This document shows, piece after piece, positions 1-7,785 of a DNA stretch of 18,959 bases. The stretch lies in assembly GCA_011620445.1 (NCBI GenBank), contig WOZB01000079.1, forward strand, positions 1 through 18,959, given 5' to 3'. This stretch comes from Anaerolineaceae bacterium (GTDB lineage Bacteria; Chloroflexota; Anaerolineae; Anaerolineales; Anaerolineaceae). Each line of letters begins with the position of its first letter. Position 1 is the first letter of the stretch. The position numbers were made by a program, and so were the translations under genes. The notes below the pieces were generated by a model, which was not told the origin of the DNA, ran no database searches, and worked only from the letters and a program-made list of their open reading frames with translations.

Positions 1-1569
1 TTCGGAAATATGGTCAGCCAAACCCCCGTGACGGTTGGTGCTGGAACAGTGGTCGTGGATGCCTTTGGTGATGTTACCGTTCTGCAGCCAGGCAGCAGAG
101 TGAGACCAGGCCAATGCTCAACAGCGGATTGTGTGATCACCTGGGATGGCTCCAGTGAACTCAAAATGGACCAGGCAGTGGTTGAATTTAAGTTAAATCC
201 TGATGAAAAATGGTCAGATGGCAGCCCTTTGACTTCCGCGGATTATCTTTTTTCCTTCCAAATTATGCAGCAAGCCGGCCTGCCTCTTGACCAGAAACGC
301 CTGGAAGTCACCCAGTCGCTTATTGCCAAAGACGACTACACCGTCGAATGGAAAGGTCTGCCCGGGTTTGGGGGTGTTGGTCTGGAGCGGTTCCTGCCCC
401 TGCCTATGCCCGCGCATCAGCTGTCTGAACTGAAAATAGAGAACCTGGGCACGAGCCCCTTTTATCGGGAGCAAACCCTGAGTTGGGGCCCGTACCGGAT
501 CAAAGCATGGGAGCCTACCATGAGCATGACGCTTGAGGCTAACCCCAATTATTACCGGGCTGCTGAAGGCTTGCCAAAAATCAAGAACGTCAAAATTCAC
601 TTTGCTGCTGAGCGCGACGAGGCACTTGCTATGTTGCAGGCAGGCGACTGTGATGTTCTCGATTCTTCCTACAACCTGCTTTCCATGCAAACCGCCGATT
701 GGCAGCCTCTAATAAATACCGCAGATTTCCACCTGGGTTTTGATGGCCAGGTTGTGGAGATGGTTTTTGGTGTTCGTCCCGCCGCTTATGATACTGATTA
801 TCAAGCTGCCATTGGTGAAAGGCCGGATTGGTTTGGCGATGCCCGCACCCGCCAGGCCATCAGCCTGGCGATTACCCAAGCTCAATTCAATCAGTCTATT
901 TATGCGCCCCACCTGCCCGAAACTACCAATGTACCCCCAGCTGGTATTTTTGGTCCACAAGTTAAATTGGAAACACTGTTGGATGAAGCTGGCTGGAAAA
1001 TGACTGATGGTCACAGGGTTGCCGAGGGGGTGACCGGGGTGTTGGATGGCACGGCCTTCAAAGTGACGCTGTTCACCAGCCAAAGCCAGGCCGACCAGGA
1101 AATCGGCGCCCTGGTTATAAGCACATTGGCCAATTTGGGCATCGAGGTTTCAGTCCAAGCTTTGCCGCTTGACCAACTCTACGCTCCCGGGCCCGAAGGG
1201 CCGTTATTTGGCCGCAACTTCGAATTGGCACTGGTTTCATGGCAATCCAACCCGGTAAACCGCTGTGCCACCTACATGTCAAAAGTCATTCCATCGGCTT
1301 CGAACCACTGGATTGGCACCAACCTGGCCGGCTTAAAGGATGAGGCCTTCGATCTGAATTGTGGCGCGAACCTGGTTAGTCTTGAACCTAGCAGCAATAC
1401 CAACGCGGGGACCCGCTGTGTGGGCATGTGCGCGAACTTCTTAATGCAGAGCCCTTCGGTGGTTGTCATTGACCGCGTTAGTCTCTGGGTAAGCCGTAAA
1501 GCGCTCCAGATGGAGAGCGATTGGACGCTTGAGCAAATAGAGTGGATGACCAAGACACCTGGAAATTAA
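1..1569 (+). CDS. ABC transporter solute-binding protein, family 5 (5'-truncated by window edge)
   Basis: This is an extracytoplasmic solute-binding protein of the SBP_bac_5 (peptide/nickel) class, which captures ligand and hands it to a Dpp/Opp permease. The frame is already open at base 1, before the first ATG at 10, so the true start, signal peptide and N-terminal part lie outside the window. Family hallmarks are the stretch around nt 190-270 (LNPDEKWSDGSPLTSADY), the typical lobe motif SWGPYRIKAWEP near nt 480-520, and the NPNYYR motif near nt 543. Two close Cys pairs (about nt 116-131 and 1413-1430) could form disulfides; this is inference. It ends in TAA, 21 bp before the next gene. No large insertion is visible, unlike the second binding protein at 2244. 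The ligand cannot be told from the sequence. Confidence 0.9.
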   Translation, partial: FGNMVSQTPVTVGAGTVVVDAFGDVTVLQPGSRVRPGQCSTADCVITWDGSSELKMDQAVVEFKLNPDEKWSDGSPLTSADYLFSFQIMQQAGLPLDQKRLEVTQSLIAKDDYTVEWKGLPGFGGVGLERFLPLPMPAHQLSELKIENLGTSPFYREQTLSWGPYRIKAWEPTMSMTLEANPNYYRAAEGLPKIKNVKIHFAAERDEALAMLQAGDCDVLDSSYNLLSMQTADWQPLINTADFHLGFDGQVVEMVFGVRPAAYDTDYQAAIGERPDWFGDARTRQAISLAITQAQFNQSIYAPHLPETTNVPPAGIFGPQVKLETLLDEAGWKMTDGHRVAEGVTGVLDGTAFKVTLFTSQSQADQEIGALVISTLANLGIEVSVQALPLDQLYAPGPEGPLFGRNFELALVSWQSNPVNRCATYMSKVIPSASNHWIGTNLAGLKDEAFDLNCGANLVSLEPSSNTNAGTRCVGMCANFLMQSPSVVVIDRVSLWVSRKALQMESDWTLEQIEWMTKTPGN

Positions 1570-1590
1570 ATAAGCATAGAAATCGGTGAC

Positions 1591-2145
1591 ATGAGTAGAA
1601 AATTCAAAGATGACTTTACACTGACAACTGAAACAGATGACCAGGGCCACAGCAGGCAGGTGAGCACGTATATTGGAGCTGTCTCTGATCTGGATCTGGA
1701 TAAGGACGGCCTCGGCCGCCTCAAGGTTTTGGCAGCTTTCCTTTATATAGGCGGCCTGGCAAGCCACCTGGCAGCCGGGTTTTTACCTCACAGCGCTTCG
1801 TATCAGTGGTATGTCAGTATCCCGTATGCTCTTGTGTATTTACCAATTGGTTTACTTGGATTCGCGCTTTTACGCCTCCCAAAGCAGACATTCAATTTGA
1901 TGCGCTACCAAACTGAAGCCTCATTCACAAGAGGCCGCCTGTATGCCTTATTTGCACTGAGCTTAACTGTTTTTAGTGCCGCCGGGCTGGCCCTCTTTCT
2001 GCTATTGACTCAAAAACCTTTGTCAACCCAAGCGAATTATGGCTATTTATTACTTGAAATTATGTCCGCGCTAATGTTTTTAATCCTGTTCACCAAGTTG
2101 AATCAGGTTAGAATATTTACACGAGTTGACAACGACGCCAATTAA
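1591..2145 (+). CDS. Four-TM membrane protein of unknown function
   Basis: This predicted 184-aa integral membrane protein has a polar, acidic N-terminal region of about 44 residues, then four hydrophobic segments at roughly residues 45-65, 73-95, 117-139 and 150-170. A short polar tail ends in NDAN. I do not recognise a family. The start is preceded only by a weak Shine-Dalgarno-like GGTGA at 1585-1589. It lies 21 bp after one solute-binding protein gene and just upstream of the next one, on the same strand, so co-transcription with the transporter locus is likely. No nucleotide-binding or catalytic motif is visible. It might be an accessory membrane subunit of the importer, but only its position suggests this. 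Confidence 0.75.
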   Translation: MSRKFKDDFTLTTETDDQGHSRQVSTYIGAVSDLDLDKDGLGRLKVLAAFLYIGGLASHLAAGFLPHSASYQWYVSIPYALVYLPIGLLGFALLRLPKQTFNLMRYQTEASFTRGRLYALFALSLTVFSAAGLALFLLLTQKPLSTQANYGYLLLEIMSALMFLILFTKLNQVRIFTRVDNDAN

Positions 2146-2154
2146 TTGTTAATA

Positions 2155-2223
2155 AAAGGAGCTTTCGCTATGTTTGTTAATTTGCGGTATGTTGTTTTCG
2201 TCGGTATAATCAAAAAACCTTAA
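2155..2223 (+). CDS. Candidate 17-codon leader peptide ORF (with its SD)
   Basis: A strong Shine-Dalgarno AAAGGAG (2155-2161) sits 8 nt before an ATG at 2170. This opens a 17-codon frame, MFVNLRYVVFVGIIKKP, closed by TAA at 2221-2223. The stop lies immediately before the AGGAG at 2225-2229 upstream of the large solute-binding protein gene. This layout is what a translated leader or coupling peptide would look like. The same bases include a TATAAT at 2205-2210, so the region may instead be a promoter with a fortuitous ORF. No homology is claimed. Confidence 0.4.
   Translation, partial: KGAFAMFVNLRYVVFVGIIKKP
2182..2210 (+). promoter_or_regulatory. Possible sigma70-type promoter before the second solute-binding protein gene
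   Basis: A perfect -10 box TATAAT (2205-2210) is preceded, with a 17-bp spacer, by TTGCGG (2182-2187), which matches TTGACA only at TTG. Transcription would start near 2217 and leave a 5' UTR of about 27 nt before ATG 2244. It overlaps the candidate leader ORF, so the two readings compete unless both are used under different conditions. Confidence 0.4.
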
Positions 2224-2243
2224 TAGGAGAAATGGAGAAAAAA

Positions 2244-4799
2244 ATGAGTAAATATCGTAAAAGTATCTCATGGTTGATTATCAGCATCATGCTGCTCGGC
2301 ACTCTCGCCGCATGTGCCCAACCAACCGCCGCCCCCACCACAGCTCCCGTAGAGCCCACCCAGGCTCCAGTTGTGGAACCTACCAAAGCCCCGGAACCTA
2401 CCGCGGCCCCAGTGGTAGAACCCACCACGGCCCCTGAAGTTCCCGCGGATCAGCCTTTTGGTGATAATCTGCCGACTGCCCCCACCATCGATACTCCTTT
2501 AGTCGTGGCTTATTCAGACTTCTCACAGAAGTTCAGCCCCTTCTTTGGTGACACGGCTTATGACATTGATGTCGCAAACATGACTCAGATCAGCCTTCTG
2601 ACCACCGATCGCTCTGGTGGAATCATCGAGAATGCTATCGAAGGCGAAACCACAATTTACAATGGCAAAGAGTACCTTTACAAGGGTGCTGCTGATACCA
2701 ATGTTGAATACGATGAAGCCACCGACACCACCAAGTACACCGCAACCCTTCGCCGCGGCATGAAATTCTCCGATGGCGAACCTGTGACCGCTGATGATGT
2801 CATCTTCACCTATTACACCTATCTGGACCCAAGCTATGTCGGTTCAACAACCCTGAATTCCTATAAGATCATCGGTCTTAAGGACTATCAGACTCAGACA
2901 ACAACCGAGGTTTATGATAAGTACCTGAAGATGGCCCAGGATATCCAGGCTGCTGGCGCTGACCACGAGTGGAAAGAAGGCGACACCTGGACCAAAGAAC
3001 AACAGGATGGTTACTGGGCTCTTGCCAAGGCTGGCTGGGAAGCAGACATCATGTCCATTCGCGACTTTATGATGGCCAACTACATAGATTCGTCAACAGA
3101 CATTATCGGTGTTGATCCTGAAAAGGTAAAAGCCGATGAAGGCCTCCAAAACGCCTTTGCTATTGCTGGCTGGGGCTTTGGAGAAGTTGTTGATGGCGTT
3201 TTGACCACCAGTGACGGTGTTGAATTCAAACTGGATGAGAAACTGCCGACCTTCGAAGACTTCGTTGCCACAGTCCAGGCCAAGTATGCCAATAATGTTG
3301 CTGACTACGTGGCCGCTGGCGAATCCCCCAATAGTGTGGATATTGTTGGTCAAACCACCGATAACTTCATTAAAGAATGGGGCCCCAAGGACACCGAAAT
3401 GGGTGGCCAGGGCGTACCCAACATCGCTGGCATCAAGAAGATCGATGACTACACAGTCGAAGTGACCACCAAAGGTTTCGAAGCTCCTGCAGTCTACAAC
3501 ATTCTTGGTATCAACGTTACACCTCTGCATTACTATGGCGATAAGACCATGTACGACTATGAGAACAACAAGTTCGGCTTTCCCTTCGGAGATCTCTCCA
3601 AGCAGGAAAGCCTGACCACCACCCCCATGGGCGCTGGCGCTTATAAGTTTGTCAAATATGATAACCGGGTTGTCTACTTCGAAGCCAACGAATATTACTA
3701 CCGAGGCTGCCCGAAGATTAAAGAAATCCAATTCAAGGAAACTGTTTCCGCTGAAGTGGCTTCCGCTGTTCAGACGGGCGCAGCTGATGCCGGTGAAATG
3801 ACCGGTTCCCGCTCCCGCTTTGACGAAGTTGCCAAATACAACGGCAATGGCGAAATCACTGGCCCCGTCATCACAACCAGCAAAGTTGACAACCTTGGCT
3901 ACGGCTACATCGGTATCAATGCCGCGACCGTCAATGTCGCCGGCGAACCTGGCTCAGACGCCTCCAAAGCATTGCGCAAGGGACTCGCTACCATCTTCGC
4001 AGTATATCGCGATGTTGCTATTGACAGCTACTATGGCGAAGCCGCTTCCGTAATCAACTACCCAATTTCCAATACCTCTTGGGCTGCTCCTCAGCCGACA
4101 GACCCTGACTATAAGGTCGCATTCTCTACTGATGTGGATGGCAATCCAATCTACACAGCGGATATGACCCAGGAACAGAAGTACGAAGCTGCCAAAACGG
4201 CCGCCCTCGGATACTTCGAAAAAGCTGGTTTCACTGTCACAAACGGTAAACTGACTGCCGCTCCTGAAGGGGCTGCTCTGAGCTACGAAATTATCGTACC
4301 TGGCGGCGGAACTGGAGACCATCCTGCCTTCGCAATCCTCACGGGTGCCCAGGAAGCCTTTAGTGCAATGGGCCTCGACCTCAAAATCAACGATCCTGCG
4401 GATGCCAATGTCCTCTGGGATTCCCTCGATTCCGGTCAACAGCAAATGTGGACTGCAGCATGGGGCGCTACGATTGATCCTGACATGTACCAGGTCTATC
4501 ACAGCTCCAACATCGTAGGCGAAGGTGGCTCGGATTCAAACCACTACCATATCACCTCCGAAACCCTCGACCAATTGATTATGGACGCCCGCAAGAGCGA
4601 AGACCAGAACTATCGCAAGCAGGTCTACAAAGCTGCCCTCGATGAAATTATCGATTGGGCTGTTGAAATCCCGACCTACCAGCGCCAGAACTGCATTATC
4701 TTCAGCACCGAGCGCATCAACATTTCAACTATCACCCCTGATATCACCACCTTCTGGGGCTGGATGAATGACATTGAACTGCTTGAAATGGCTGGCTAG
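2244..4799 (+). CDS. Oversized lipoprotein solute-binding protein, family 5 (peptide/nickel class)
   Basis: This 851-aa protein has a lipoprotein signal peptide with lipobox LAAC (Cys24) and a Pro/Thr/Ala/Glu-rich linker (about residues 26-70), followed by an SBP_bac_5 fold. Hallmarks are LRRGMKFSDGEPVTADDV near residue 169 and AWGATIDPDMYQVYHSSN near the C-terminus. The first in-frame ATG (2232) is only 2 nt from the AGGAG at 2225-2229, whereas ATG 2244 has GGAG (2234-2237) with a 6-nt gap, so 2244 is preferred. The family is usually about 500-600 residues. The excess is mainly a polar stretch of about 175 residues (roughly 215-390) before the conserved segment IKKIDDYTVEVTTKGF. It should be anchored on the outer face of the cytoplasmic membrane and feed the permeases encoded downstream. 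Ligand unknown; an oligopeptide is the default guess. Confidence 0.93.
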   Translation: MSKYRKSISWLIISIMLLGTLAACAQPTAAPTTAPVEPTQAPVVEPTKAPEPTAAPVVEPTTAPEVPADQPFGDNLPTAPTIDTPLVVAYSDFSQKFSPFFGDTAYDIDVANMTQISLLTTDRSGGIIENAIEGETTIYNGKEYLYKGAADTNVEYDEATDTTKYTATLRRGMKFSDGEPVTADDVIFTYYTYLDPSYVGSTTLNSYKIIGLKDYQTQTTTEVYDKYLKMAQDIQAAGADHEWKEGDTWTKEQQDGYWALAKAGWEADIMSIRDFMMANYIDSSTDIIGVDPEKVKADEGLQNAFAIAGWGFGEVVDGVLTTSDGVEFKLDEKLPTFEDFVATVQAKYANNVADYVAAGESPNSVDIVGQTTDNFIKEWGPKDTEMGGQGVPNIAGIKKIDDYTVEVTTKGFEAPAVYNILGINVTPLHYYGDKTMYDYENNKFGFPFGDLSKQESLTTTPMGAGAYKFVKYDNRVVYFEANEYYYRGCPKIKEIQFKETVSAEVASAVQTGAADAGEMTGSRSRFDEVAKYNGNGEITGPVITTSKVDNLGYGYIGINAATVNVAGEPGSDASKALRKGLATIFAVYRDVAIDSYYGEAASVINYPISNTSWAAPQPTDPDYKVAFSTDVDGNPIYTADMTQEQKYEAAKTAALGYFEKAGFTVTNGKLTAAPEGAALSYEIIVPGGGTGDHPAFAILTGAQEAFSAMGLDLKINDPADANVLWDSLDSGQQQMWTAAWGATIDPDMYQVYHSSNIVGEGGSDSNHYHITSETLDQLIMDARKSEDQNYRKQVYKAALDEIIDWAVEIPTYQRQNCIIFSTERINISTITPDITTFWGWMNDIELLEMAG

Positions 4800-4827
4800 T
4801 AACTTTTTCAGCGGCTAACACAAAATA

Positions 4828-4865
4828 GAATGTGTGAGCCCACCCTGTGGTGGGCTCACACATTC
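4828..4865 (+). terminator. Strong intercistronic hairpin (processing, mRNA-stability or attenuator element)
   Basis: A perfect 17-bp inverted repeat has arms at 4828-4844 and 4849-4865 and a 4-nt CTGT loop. It sits between the binding-protein stop (4799) and the permease start (4918). No T-run follows, so it is not a standard rho-independent terminator. Hairpins in this position are known in other binding-protein operons, for example malE-malF, where they protect the upstream message and give the binding protein an expression excess. That role is inferred here. Confidence 0.8.
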
Positions 4866-4917
4866 ACATAACCTTGCTTGTTGCATTGAAGTATTAAGGA
4901 TTGACGGAAGGGTCTGG

Positions 4918-5907
4918 ATGCGCAATTTTATCCTTAAGAGGGTAATCCTCGGAATATTTATCATTTTCTTCAGCGCGTTGGTTGTCTATTCAGTCATCCG
5001 CGCTTTGCCTTCTTCCTACGTAGAGACCATCGCGCGACAGCGTGCAACCAATCCAGCCAGCACTAAATCTTATCAGGAATGGTTGACACAGCTGAATGCA
5101 GTCTACGGCCTGGATAAACCGGTGATTCCTGGGTTTCTTGGCTGGGTAGGAAGTGCAGTACAGGGGGACTTTGGTGAATCCTGGCAATATGGCATGCCGG
5201 TCACGGAGAAATTTAATCAAGTCATCTGGTATTCGATAATTATCAACATTGTCACATTCTTTGTGCAGATTGTGATTTCAATACCATTGGGTATAACGGC
5301 GGCAACAAAACAATATAGCCGATCGGATTATGCCATTACGATCTTTGCCCTTGCCGGGCTTTCACTGCCGACATTCTTCCTGGCAACGATCCTTAAATAT
5401 GTCTTTTCCATTAAGTTGGGATGGTTTGACCTGTATGGACTTACAGGCCGCTTCTTCAACTCGATGACACCCTTTGAACAAATTATAGATATTGGTTACC
5501 ACATGGTGCTACCGGTAATTACGCTGATGATGCTTTCCGTTGGCGGTCTAATGCGCTATACACGCACCAACATGCTGGAAGTGCTCAGTTCAGACTATAT
5601 TCGTACAGCCCGTGCCAAAGGGTTGCCGGAAAAAGCAGTTATCAATAAGCACGCCTTCCGCAACACCCTGATTCCACTGGTCTCTTATATGAGTTACTTG
5701 CTGCCTTCGATGTTTGGAGGTGCGTTGATTACAGAAACACTCTATCACATCCCTGGAATTGGATATATTGCTTATCAAGCCATTACCCGCGGCGATATTC
5801 CTTTCGCTATGTTCTACACAACCTTCCTGACCGTGCTCACCCAGATAAGCCTGATTGTTGCGGACATTATGTACGCGGTGGTTGACCCACGCGTTAGGGT
5901 CAATTAG
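4918..5907 (+). CDS. dppB: ABC transporter permease, DppB/OppB type
   Basis: This 329-aa integral membrane subunit of a peptide/nickel-class ABC importer forms half of the translocation pore with the next gene product. It has an N-terminal TM helix (about residues 5-27), an extracytoplasmic loop containing YGLDKPV and GDFGESW as in DppB, and further TM helices. The cytoplasmic EAA coupling loop is at about residues 226-253 (DYIRTARAKGL...HAFRNTLIP). The C-terminus DPRVRVN is typical. The frame is open from 4834, but ATG 4918 has a good SD (GGAAGG, 4906-4911) and gives the usual N-terminus; the longer reading would translate the intercistronic hairpin. Its stop codon TAG overlaps the SD of the following permease gene, which suggests translational coupling. 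Length and motifs are ordinary for the family. Confidence 0.95.
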   Translation: MRNFILKRVILGIFIIFFSALVVYSVIRALPSSYVETIARQRATNPASTKSYQEWLTQLNAVYGLDKPVIPGFLGWVGSAVQGDFGESWQYGMPVTEKFNQVIWYSIIINIVTFFVQIVISIPLGITAATKQYSRSDYAITIFALAGLSLPTFFLATILKYVFSIKLGWFDLYGLTGRFFNSMTPFEQIIDIGYHMVLPVITLMMLSVGGLMRYTRTNMLEVLSSDYIRTARAKGLPEKAVINKHAFRNTLIPLVSYMSYLLPSMFGGALITETLYHIPGIGYIAYQAITRGDIPFAMFYTTFLTVLTQISLIVADIMYAVVDPRVRVN

Positions 5908-5917
5908 GAGGTGGATG

Positions 5918-7783
5918 ATGACTGAAAATTACGAACGCTCCTCCGAAATGAATATAGACCCCGACGCCCCCGAAATGATAAACTTTTCTGATTCCCAACT
6001 GGAAAGCCTGGAAAAAACCTATGATGGCAAGGTCCATATGAGTAATGGGGAAGACCCGCTGCTGGCTTCAAAATCACATACCCCACGCTCAGAAATGAAG
6101 CTGGATGATGCCAGGCGTATCAAGGTGCTCTCACCCGGTATGATGGTCTTCAGACGGTTCATCCGCAACAAGTTAGCCGTTATTGGCCTGGTGATTCTTT
6201 TCTTCATGTTTACATTTTCTTTTATTGGCCCACTAATTTCACCTCACGGTCAGACCCAGGTATTTACTGGGGAGAGCAGTATGCCCAAGGAATATGCTGG
6301 CGCTACTTACAATGAAGAGCTGCGTTATACCGTTTCCGAGGGCAAGAAGTTTGGCGGAACTGAGCGGGCTGCTTTCCTGCTGGCTATGGGCAAGGGTAAC
6401 CTCACCTTCAACGCAGCTGATAAGAGTTACTCCTACATCAAAGAAGGCGACAACCTCTATCGCATCAAGGAATTAACGCCGGTTGTAGAAGTTCTTGGAA
6501 AGATTTTCAAGCCCTTAACCGACCAGGTGCTTCCTGAAAACTTCAAAGCAACTTACGAACAAACAGTTGCTGCTGGTGAGACAGCATTCGAAATCGATGG
6601 CGTCAGTTATTCAATCTATAAAGAGGGCAAAACAAGCCGCATTGCCATTGACGAAGATGTGGCCATTGGAACTTTATATATCTTTGACGCCTATGAAGAA
6701 TCCAAAAAAGATTTCGTGCAATCCTTCAATTTTGCGATGCCAGCGAGCGAAGCTGTTGCCCTGCAGGCTACTACTTTCAAGGCTGATGGCAGCGAATACA
6801 ACGTTCAATATGAAGACGGCCACGCGACTATCAAGGATGCTTCCGGGAACGAAGTTGCGGATGTTTCAAACATCATCGTCAACCCCCTGGATAGCGCCAC
6901 CTTCCTGCCAGTGGACTTCAAAACCCAGGTGCGTAAAGCAATTAGTGATCGCCAAAATGAATTTGTTTATACAGATCAGACCGGTCAGGAGACGCATTAC
7001 TCGATTGCACGGGTTAATCGTACGTTTAACATCAAACGTGACACCACTATTTCCTTGATTCGGCAATATGAAATGCCTTCTGCCCAGCATCCCCTGGGTA
7101 TCGACAACAACGGTATGGATGTTATGACCCGCTTGATGTATGGTGGCCAGGTTTCGCTGATGGTTGGTTTTGTGGTCATCATAATCGAAATGGTTATCGG
7201 CGTTGTCATCGGCGGCATTTCAGGTTATTTTGGCGGCGCATTGGATAACGCCCTGATGCGCTTTGTGGATCTTGTCAACAGTATTCCTTTCTATCCCATG
7301 GTGCTTATCCTGGGTTCCGTGATGGACACCCTGGAAGTAGACCCACGCGGCCGCATCTTCATCCTGATGGCGGTATTGGGCATCCTCGGTTGGCCAGGCA
7401 CTGCCCGTGTTGTGCGCGGCCAAATTCTTTCACTGCGCGAGCAAGACTTCATGGTTGCTACTGAAGCCACCGGTCTTAGCACGCGTAAACGCATTTTCAA
7501 ACACCTGGTACCCAATGTGATGCCATTACTGATTGTTTCAGCCACGGCTGGCTTGGGCGGCATCATTATCACTGAAGCTACCCTGGGCTTCCTCGGTCTG
7601 GGTGTCAAATATCCTTTGGCTTCCTGGGGTAGCATTATCAACGTCTCCTCGGATGCTTATGTAATGACCAACTTCTGGTTCATGTGGATTCCTGCCGGTC
7701 TGCTAATCTTACTGACCGTACTCGGCTTCAACTTCGTTGGCGATGGACTGCGTGATGCATACGACCCGAAGATGAAGAGGTAA
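5918..7783 (+). CDS. dppC: ABC transporter permease, DppC/OppC type, with a ~270-residue loop insert
   Basis: This is the second permease of the importer, 621 aa against about 300 for typical family members. A polar cytoplasmic N-terminus (1-82) precedes TM1 (about 86-108). An extra region of about 270 residues (112-383) then sits in the first extracytoplasmic loop. The normal core resumes at PSAQHPLGIDNNGMDVMTRL (about 387), with the EAA coupling loop at about 510-533 (DFMVATEATGL...HLVPN) and the C-terminus GDGLRDAYDPKMKR. The insert appears to hold four degenerate repeats. The start is ATG 5918, 5 nt after a full AGGAGGT (5906-5912); ATG 5915 is too close to the SD, and the upstream open frame overlaps dppB without an SD. 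It is followed 2 bp later by the first ATPase gene. The insert could contact the equally enlarged binding protein; this is inference. Confidence 0.93.
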   Translation: MTENYERSSEMNIDPDAPEMINFSDSQLESLEKTYDGKVHMSNGEDPLLASKSHTPRSEMKLDDARRIKVLSPGMMVFRRFIRNKLAVIGLVILFFMFTFSFIGPLISPHGQTQVFTGESSMPKEYAGATYNEELRYTVSEGKKFGGTERAAFLLAMGKGNLTFNAADKSYSYIKEGDNLYRIKELTPVVEVLGKIFKPLTDQVLPENFKATYEQTVAAGETAFEIDGVSYSIYKEGKTSRIAIDEDVAIGTLYIFDAYEESKKDFVQSFNFAMPASEAVALQATTFKADGSEYNVQYEDGHATIKDASGNEVADVSNIIVNPLDSATFLPVDFKTQVRKAISDRQNEFVYTDQTGQETHYSIARVNRTFNIKRDTTISLIRQYEMPSAQHPLGIDNNGMDVMTRLMYGGQVSLMVGFVVIIIEMVIGVVIGGISGYFGGALDNALMRFVDLVNSIPFYPMVLILGSVMDTLEVDPRGRIFILMAVLGILGWPGTARVVRGQILSLREQDFMVATEATGLSTRKRIFKHLVPNVMPLLIVSATAGLGGIIITEATLGFLGLGVKYPLASWGSIINVSSDAYVMTNFWFMWIPAGLLILLTVLGFNFVGDGLRDAYDPKMKR

Positions 7784-7785
7784 GA

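Noticed and set aside
2232..2243. ATG at 2232 as start of the large binding protein
   Set aside because: It lies 2 nt from the AGGAG at 2225-2229; ATG 2244 has GGAG at a normal 6-nt distance and gives a cleaner signal peptide.
3093..3731. 212-codon open frame on the minus strand, opposite the large binding-protein gene
   Set aside because: It is antisense to a clear coding frame, has no SD and no recognisable protein features; a codon-bias shadow.
4834..4917. Upstream extension of the DppB-type permease
   Set aside because: It would translate the intercistronic hairpin, lacks an SD and adds residues not seen in the family.
5855..5917. Upstream extension of the DppC-type permease into dppB
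   Set aside because: A full AGGAGGT points to ATG 5918, and the extension is just dppB read out of frame.
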